A DNA stretch of 64,000 nt from a virus. A program made the position numbers and the translations under genes. The notes under the pieces were generated by a model, which saw nothing but the letters and a program-made list of their open reading frames with translations, was not told the DNA's origin and did not search any database. The stretch covers positions 1 through 64,000 of the IMG/VR virus record IMGVR_UViG_3300025120_014869; one strand, given 5' to 3'. Each line of letters begins with the position of its first letter. Positions within the stretch are counted from its first letter, which is position 1. Positions 58,895 through 64,000 of the stretch are shown piece by piece.

Positions 58895-59440
58895 ATGGCA
58901 GATACATCACAGACAATTCAAGGGTTTTATACAGCAGCACAATCAAAAGATTTTGCTAGAAATAATCTTTTTAGAGTATTGAATATTAATTTTGGTAGTG
59001 GTTCATCGGTTTCATTTGATGAAAGTGATTTGGTATATGCTACTACTGCAACGTTACCAGGTAAATCAATTACTAACGTACAAGCACCTTATATGGGATT
59101 AAATTTTAACGTTCCAGGTGTTGTTCAGTATGACGGAAGTGATAGTTATTCAATTACATTTAGAAGTGATGAATCATATGATTTAAGAAATAAATTCTTA
59201 CAAGCTATTAATGATACTTTTGATGATTCAGATAGTACAGGTAATTATTTTATGCCAACTGAAGAAGCAGTTCTTGATTTAGTTCTTTTAGATAAGGAAC
59301 TTAATAAAGTTGATCAATATCAATTAGTTGGTATATACCCTAAGAGCGTAAGTGCTCCATCTTATGATGCTACAGCTACAGGCGATATAGTAACGTTTGA
59401 TGCAGCTATATCATACCATTATTTTAGGAAAACATCTTAA
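58895..59440 (+). CDS. 19: Tail tube gp19
   Basis: 181 aa (T4: 163). DFARNNLFRVLNINFGSG, TTATLPGKSITNVQAPYMGL, and C-terminal strand FDAAISYHYFRKTS fit gp19. Followed by a terminator. Confidence 0.9.
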   Translation: MADTSQTIQGFYTAAQSKDFARNNLFRVLNINFGSGSSVSFDESDLVYATTATLPGKSITNVQAPYMGLNFNVPGVVQYDGSDSYSITFRSDESYDLRNKFLQAINDTFDDSDSTGNYFMPTEEAVLDLVLLDKELNKVDQYQLVGIYPKSVSAPSYDATATGDIVTFDAAISYHYFRKTS

Positions 59441-59447
59441 TTTAAAC

Positions 59448-59470
59448 AAACCGTACTAGGTACGGTTTTT
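59448..59470 (+). terminator. Intrinsic terminator after gp19
   Basis: AAACCGTAC / GTACGGTTT stem with TAG loop, then T run. Confidence 0.8.
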
Positions 59471-59475
59471 CTATG

Positions 59476-59490
59476 CATAAATATAATTAG
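59476..59490 (+). promoter_or_regulatory. Late promoter
   Basis: CATAAATA (59476-59483), 7 nt, ATG 59491, just past the terminator. Confidence 0.5.
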
Positions 59491-60339
59491 ATGTCTATAT
59501 TAAATTCTATTAATAATGCTATACAAGGAGTTTCTAATGCTACAAATTCATTAGTCGGTGGTTCAGTAGCTCAACCAGGTTTATCATTATTAGGTACTAA
59601 TTTACCAGGTGTACCATTAATAAGTATGAGAGACCATTTTCTTAATAGTTTAGGTCAATGGTCTTCATCGATACCTTTAAATACACAATTTATAATACTT
59701 TTTGATAGATTTCCATTAGGACTTACAAATCATACCATTAAAATGTTAGAAGAGATAGACGGTAGACAGTTTTCAGATATAACTTTAGCGAAATCAGTTA
59801 CCACAAATTTAAAGAATCAAGGAATGGTAGGTTGTATATTTGCTACTGGGTTTAATGTTGGTTCAGAAACTTTAGATTCAGACGCCGCAATGATAGATAA
59901 TAATAGAGGGTTCATTCAAGGTACAATTTTAAAAGATAGAGGAGCCTTTTCAGGTAATGCTTTAACTATACCATTTAGAGATACTAATACATCGTTTATT
60001 GATTTTGTAATTAGACCTTGGTTAATTATGGCAAGTCATTACGGTTATGTAGCAAGAAATCCTAACGATTTAAGAGAAAGACTTAAAGATCCTAAATGTA
60101 ATATAACTATAGTCCAGTATACAAGGAGCGAAAAAGGTTTATCTCAAATACCAAGAAAAACTTGGCAGTTTTTCAATTGCGTTCCAACTGAAGTTGATAC
60201 AAGAGATTATCAATATGCATCAGGAGAATCTGATAAAAACTTTACAACTAAATGGGTTTATGATCATTATACAGTTAACAATAACTTGTTTATGAATATA
60301 GAAGAGTTGATTAAGTCACTCAACCCGTTTAAATTTTAA
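59491..60339 (+). CDS. Baseplate/tube-initiator-like protein
   Basis: 282 aa. Gly/Asn-rich start, then LISMRDHFLNSLGQWSSSIP and LNTQFIILFDRFPLGL, ending FTTKWVYDHYTVNNNLFM, a tube-family-like strand. By position among tail genes a gp54- or hub-type protein; exact T4 counterpart uncertain. Confidence 0.55.
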   Translation: MSILNSINNAIQGVSNATNSLVGGSVAQPGLSLLGTNLPGVPLISMRDHFLNSLGQWSSSIPLNTQFIILFDRFPLGLTNHTIKMLEEIDGRQFSDITLAKSVTTNLKNQGMVGCIFATGFNVGSETLDSDAAMIDNNRGFIQGTILKDRGAFSGNALTIPFRDTNTSFIDFVIRPWLIMASHYGYVARNPNDLRERLKDPKCNITIVQYTRSEKGLSQIPRKTWQFFNCVPTEVDTRDYQYASGESDKNFTTKWVYDHYTVNNNLFMNIEELIKSLNPFKF

Positions 60340-60341
60340 TA

Positions 60342-61112
60342 ATGAATGAATATCATTATGAAGGATTTATAGTTAAAGAATTAAATTACTTCGATTATAA
60401 AAACTTAGTTAAAAAATTATTGACGACAGATATAGAAGTAATAAATGTTATTTTTAACGAGTTATTCAATAGTTGTTTAATATCTGATAAAAAATATAAC
60501 GCACTTGATAAATTTAAATTAATTCTTTTTATACGTTCTTTAATATTAGGTGAAGACATACAAATAAATTACAAAAAGAGAAATTATAATTTAGATGTAA
60601 CAACTATATTAAAAGATGCTAATATATATGAGAAAGATATAGAGACTGATTGTTTTGTTTTAAATAATTTTACTAGTTTTTATATAAAAGATATTGGTGA
60701 AGAAATAATAAAAAACTTAAAAATTCTAAAAATAAACAATAAAGAAATAAATTTAGAAAAATTTTCATTTGAAGAAAAACAAAAAATATTTAACGAAATA
60801 ACTGATGTTAATATAGTAGATTTATATAACCAATCATTAAAAGATTTAAAAAATAATAAAATAAAATTTTTAGATTTAGATATAAATCTTCATAACGGTG
60901 ATCTACTAAATGTATTGAAACATATTTTCAATTACGATTTAAACAGTTTATATGATTTTGAATATAGTCTAATGAGACATCTTAATTTCACTTCTAATGA
61001 ATTCAAAAATTATTCTTTTTCTGAATTAAAATTATTTCACAATAAACTCAAAGATGAGATGAAGGAACAAAATAAAGACGATAACCCTGGTATACCTACG
61101 CAACACAAGTAA
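60342..61112 (+). CDS. Baseplate hub assembly protein candidate
   Basis: 256 aa, helical, Lys/Asn/Ile-rich. YHYEGFIVKELNYFDYKNLV and ILFIRSLILGEDIQINYK. Position before the gp26-like gene and the tape measure suggests a gp51/gp28-type hub protein. Sequence match not clear. Confidence 0.5.
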   Translation: MNEYHYEGFIVKELNYFDYKNLVKKLLTTDIEVINVIFNELFNSCLISDKKYNALDKFKLILFIRSLILGEDIQINYKKRNYNLDVTTILKDANIYEKDIETDCFVLNNFTSFYIKDIGEEIIKNLKILKINNKEINLEKFSFEEKQKIFNEITDVNIVDLYNQSLKDLKNNKIKFLDLDINLHNGDLLNVLKHIFNYDLNSLYDFEYSLMRHLNFTSNEFKNYSFSELKLFHNKLKDEMKEQNKDDNPGIPTQHK

Positions 61113-61120
61113 ATATTAAT
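61108..61120 (+). promoter_or_regulatory. Late promoter
   Basis: AGTAAATA (61108-61115), 5 nt, ATG 61121. Confidence 0.45.
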
Positions 61121-61855
61121 ATGAGTGAAAATTTTAATGACATATTAAATGAGGTAAAAGGGTTAAAAAAGAATTTAACCTTCTTTTCACGAGCTAATAA
61201 TTTAGATTTAGAAATAAGTCCATTAAACTTGCAACAGCAGAAAATAATTATTGAAAATAGTATTCAAAGTAATTTATCTGTTTTATTCTTTAATAATTCA
61301 TTTTATAATATTATTAAAGAAAACTTTGCAGGTGATATAAACACGCTTGATACTATAGACAGAGTATCTATTTCACTATCTTTAAGACAAAAAATGTCAA
61401 ATGAATATGCTTTAGATGATACAAAAGTAGATATATCAAATATTATTGATAAAAATAAAACCCATTTATCTATAGACCCACTTGAAATAGTTACTGATAG
61501 CTTTACATTTAGAGTTAGTAAACCTTCATTAGTGTTAGATAATAAAGTTAACAAACTGCTACTTAATAAATACAAAGGTAAAAAAATTACTGAAGATAAT
61601 GTTAATAATGTAATTAGTGATTTGTATGTGTATGAAATACTTAAATTTGTTGATGAAATAATAGTAGGAGATAAAACATTAGTTATTTCAGAAAATTTTA
61701 ACAATTCTTTAAAAATTTTAAGTGAAATCGAAACAAGTGAGTTAAAAGAAATCTTTAACTATATTAATAAAATAAGAGATATTGAGTTAAATATGACTCA
61801 AATACCTAATTCTGAAAAATATATATCTATAACACCTGACTTCTTCGTAGTATAA
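61121..61855 (+). CDS. 26: Baseplate hub subunit gp26-like
   Basis: 244 aa (T4 gp26: 208). SPLNLQQQKIIIENSIQSNL followed by an acidic middle and helical end resembles the T4 base-plate family containing gp26. Immediately upstream of the tape measure, as in related phages. Confidence 0.55.
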   Translation: MSENFNDILNEVKGLKKNLTFFSRANNLDLEISPLNLQQQKIIIENSIQSNLSVLFFNNSFYNIIKENFAGDINTLDTIDRVSISLSLRQKMSNEYALDDTKVDISNIIDKNKTHLSIDPLEIVTDSFTFRVSKPSLVLDNKVNKLLLNKYKGKKITEDNVNNVISDLYVYEILKFVDEIIVGDKTLVISENFNNSLKILSEIETSELKEIFNYINKIRDIELNMTQIPNSEKYISITPDFFVV

Positions 61856-61862
61856 TATTTTT

Positions 61863-61876
61863 TATAAATATTATTA
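61863..61876 (+). promoter_or_regulatory. Late promoter of tape measure
   Basis: Exact TATAAATA (61863-61870), 6 nt, ATG 61877. Confidence 0.65.
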
Positions 61877-63478
61877 ATGGCAGCCGGAGATCAAACTTTA
61901 TCAGATGCACTTCTCTTAATAACTAAAGTTTCTAATAATCAAAATAAAAGACTTGATAAATTAGAAAAAGTTTCTGGCTCTTCTTATAATGAAGGTCCTA
62001 AAAAAGTTGAAGAGTTGGTAAAAAAACCTGAACCAAGAATTATAACTGATTTTGGTAAAAGTGCAGAAAAAGATTTAAGAAATGCTTTAACACAGAAAGA
62101 AGAAGATGAAGAAAAGAAACCTGAAGGAGGTTTCAATTTTATTAAAAAATTAATTGGACCTGCCTTATTAGTGTTAGGAGGTCTATCAGCTTTAGTTACA
62201 GGTTTAATGACAGATGGTCCTTTAAAAGGTCTGTTTAATATTTTATCGAAAGGTGGTATTATAGGAGGTGTTAAACTATTTGCAAACTTAGCTGGTAAGC
62301 AAATGGGTAAATTTACTGAAACCTTTGCTAAAATATTACCTAAAAACTTATTTGGTAATATTATAGAAAGTGCTAAAAGTTTCTTAGGAGGTATAGGTAA
62401 ATTTTTATTAGCACCATTTAAAAAGCTTGGAGGTAAAGGAGCTGCTAAAGGTGTATTTGGAGTTATAAGTAAATTATTTGCTAAAACTTTACAACCTGTA
62501 TTAAAAAGAATACCAGGTATAGGTTCTCTTATATCATGGGGGTTTGCTGTTAGTAGATTTAAGAGTGGTCAACTTGGAAGAGGTTTAATTGATCTTGCTT
62601 CAGGTATAGCTACTTTATTTCCAGGTTTAGGTACTGGTTTAAGTATAGGTTTAGATGTATTAAATGCGTTTTTAGATGTAAAAGCTGGTAATCCAGAAGA
62701 AGTTAAACCAGCAGGTTCAGGGTTTAAAATAGGTGATTTTTTTGGTAATGTAAAAGATAAAATTATGAATAATTTTCCAATTAAAAATTTATTTGAATTT
62801 TTTGGAGGTGTAGGTGATGTAATGGGTGGTAACTTTAAAGGAGGATTTACTAGAATGGCATTTGCTATACCGTTCATGAAACCGTTAAGTGATTTTTTAT
62901 TCAATGAAAAAGAGGAAGCTACTGATAAAGGAGGTAATTTTAGTTTCGGTACATTTTTTAAAAATATTAAAGATAAAATTTTAGTTAAAGTGTTATCTTT
63001 CTTACCTGAAAAAATCTTAGGATTTTCAGTAAGATCAAGAGCAGCAAAAATGTTAGGTATTGATATGGGTCCAATAGTTGATGGTGAATCAGCCCAGACA
63101 AATTTTACAGATATACAAACTGAAAATAATAAACCAAGAAGGAGAGAGTTAGGAGGAGAAGTAAAAGCAAAAAATGAATATATAGTTGGTGAAGCAGGTC
63201 CCGAATTATTCGTTCCAGAATCTGAAGGGTTTATAGTAAGTAATGACAAATCACTTAATTTATTAGATAAAGAAACGTTTAGTAGCTTAACCACTAATAT
63301 AGGTAGTTTACAAGATGAACAATTAAAAGAACTTAAAAAACAAAATATTTTCTTAAAAGCTTTGATAGAAAAATCTAATTCAACTGGAAATGTAGTTAGC
63401 ACTACTAATACTAATACATCAATAATAAATTCAAGTAAAGGACCTTCGATAAAACAATTTAGAGAAATGTATGCTTAA
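61877..63478 (+). CDS. 29: Tape measure / baseplate hub protein (gp29-like)
   Basis: 533 aa (T4 gp29: 590). Helical start, hydrophobic Gly-rich centre (about 95-280) with several membrane-like segments, and the tape-measure mark YIVGEAGPELFVPESEGFIV near residue 435, then a coiled coil. Sets tail length. Confidence 0.75.
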   Translation: MAAGDQTLSDALLLITKVSNNQNKRLDKLEKVSGSSYNEGPKKVEELVKKPEPRIITDFGKSAEKDLRNALTQKEEDEEKKPEGGFNFIKKLIGPALLVLGGLSALVTGLMTDGPLKGLFNILSKGGIIGGVKLFANLAGKQMGKFTETFAKILPKNLFGNIIESAKSFLGGIGKFLLAPFKKLGGKGAAKGVFGVISKLFAKTLQPVLKRIPGIGSLISWGFAVSRFKSGQLGRGLIDLASGIATLFPGLGTGLSIGLDVLNAFLDVKAGNPEEVKPAGSGFKIGDFFGNVKDKIMNNFPIKNLFEFFGGVGDVMGGNFKGGFTRMAFAIPFMKPLSDFLFNEKEEATDKGGNFSFGTFFKNIKDKILVKVLSFLPEKILGFSVRSRAAKMLGIDMGPIVDGESAQTNFTDIQTENNKPRRRELGGEVKAKNEYIVGEAGPELFVPESEGFIVSNDKSLNLLDKETFSSLTTNIGSLQDEQLKELKKQNIFLKALIEKSNSTGNVVSTTNTNTSIINSSKGPSIKQFREMYA

Positions 63479-63491
63479 TTAAATATTATTA
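63478..63491 (+). promoter_or_regulatory. Late promoter of gp48
   Basis: ATTAAATA (63478-63485), 6 nt, ATG 63492. Confidence 0.5.
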
Positions 63492-64000
63492 ATGGCAAAC
63501 TTATGGACTCTTAAATTTGGTAAAGACGCTAAACTACCTGTATTAGTTAGATCAGGTACTAACGTCGGTGCAAACATGAGTTTTGTTAAAAATAGAGTTT
63601 ATAAAGGCCTATCAGGACCATCTGATCCTATTGATGTTAATAATGAATTTCCTTGGACTAAAAGTCCTAAATCTTCTAGAGAGGATGTACCTAAACTTAG
63701 AATGATTGAAAAAAGAATTACTAAAAATAGTACTGTTAGTAATTTAGCTTATTCTTTATTAGCAAGTGCAGATTTAGCAAATACTGTAGGTAGCAGTGTT
63801 ATTGATGCTATAAAACCTGGTGATGAAAAAAATATAGAAGATCAGCTTAATATTATTCGTCAAGGCGGTAGTGATAATAAAACTGATGCAGCAAAGGATG
63901 AAGGTATTTTAAGCACTGTAGCTAAAGCTGCAGGGGAATTATTAACACAAGACACATTTCAAAGTAACGTACTTAAGCCATATAATTTTTTATATTCTAC
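63492..64000 (+). CDS. 48: Baseplate tube cap gp48-like (3' end beyond window)
   Basis: At least 169 residues from ATG 63492 (MANLWTLKFGKDAKLPVLVR, SFVKNRVYKGLSGPSDPIDV), open to the window end. Placed directly after the tape measure, as gp48 follows gp29 in T4. Identification rests on position plus weak resemblance. Confidence 0.6.
   Translation, partial: MANLWTLKFGKDAKLPVLVRSGTNVGANMSFVKNRVYKGLSGPSDPIDVNNEFPWTKSPKSSREDVPKLRMIEKRITKNSTVSNLAYSLLASADLANTVGSSVIDAIKPGDEKNIEDQLNIIRQGGSDNKTDAAKDEGILSTVAKAAGELLTQDTFQSNVLKPYNFLYS

Noticed and set aside
62569-63402. 277-aa minus-strand frame opposite the tape measure
   Set aside because: Mirror of the strongly supported tape measure frame; no promoter or start context on that strand.
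1-64000. tRNA genes, CRISPR arrays, insertion sequences or integrase/att sites
   Set aside because: Intergenic gaps are almost all under 120 bp and none showed cloverleaf, repeat-spacer or transposase/integrase sequence by eye.

Overview
The window is part of the genome of a strictly lytic, T4-like marine myophage with very low GC (roughly 30% by eye). The gene order uvsY-uvsW-gp55-gp47-gp46 is that of T4-like cyanophages. The AT-richness, the absence of photosynthesis genes in this window and a curli-secretion (csgF/csgG) cassette together point to a pelagimyophage infecting SAR11 (Pelagibacter). The host is an inference; the T4-like myovirus identity is secure (gp17, 18, 19, 14, 32, 41, 43, 45, 46, 47, 55, 61, UvsX, UvsW).

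Layout. 0-2.7 kb: a P-loop kinase-like gene, a PD-(D/E)XK nuclease, a NUDIX-superoxide dismutase pair and a small membrane protein. 2.7-8.5 kb (minus): a late locus with two small membrane proteins, CsgF, CsgG, a curlin-repeat protein, a FecR-domain protein and a CHASE2 adenylate/guanylate cyclase. 8.6-15.7 kb: QueE, PhoH, QueD, FolE2 and a pyrimidine-dimer-glycosylase-like protein. 15.7-23.9 kb (mostly minus): small, often Lys-rich late proteins, many with a short N-terminal tag resembling the T4 capsid-targeting sequence. 23.9-49.1 kb (mostly plus): replication, recombination and late-transcription genes, with inserts for 7-deazaguanine chemistry (QueC-like, class II glutamine amidotransferase), acyltransfer, glycosyl transfer and sugar-nucleotide synthesis. 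49.1-64 kb: late morphogenesis (neck gp14, terminase gp17, sheath gp18, tube gp19, tape measure, gp48).

Regulation can be read directly. Early-type genes have TTGAxx-N16/17-TATAAT ending 5-7 nt before the start codon. Late genes have TATAAATA or close variants (the T4 gp55 late word) usually 5 nt, range 5-9, before it. Since transcription normally begins about there, most operon-leading genes are predicted to have leaderless mRNAs; genes inside operons are coupled by ATGA/GTGA overlaps. A subset of early-type promoters (gp43, gp32, gp45 variant, a DNA-repair-like gene and a small gene) carries AGGAAC exactly 5 nt before the -10, which looks like a separate, possibly middle, class.

Main candidates for undescribed biology: (1) a suite of about 15-20 proteins with N-terminal tags ending in [L/I]-x-E, the T4 prohead-protease consensus, including a superoxide dismutase and a retropepsin-like protease whose tags lie outside the normal enzyme domain, suggesting proteins packaged in the head and delivered with DNA; (2) the late curli-secretion plus cyclase locus; (3) genome-wide leaderless expression with interleaved divergent early/late promoters; (4) a split Gat/QueC-like pathway with altered zinc ligands.
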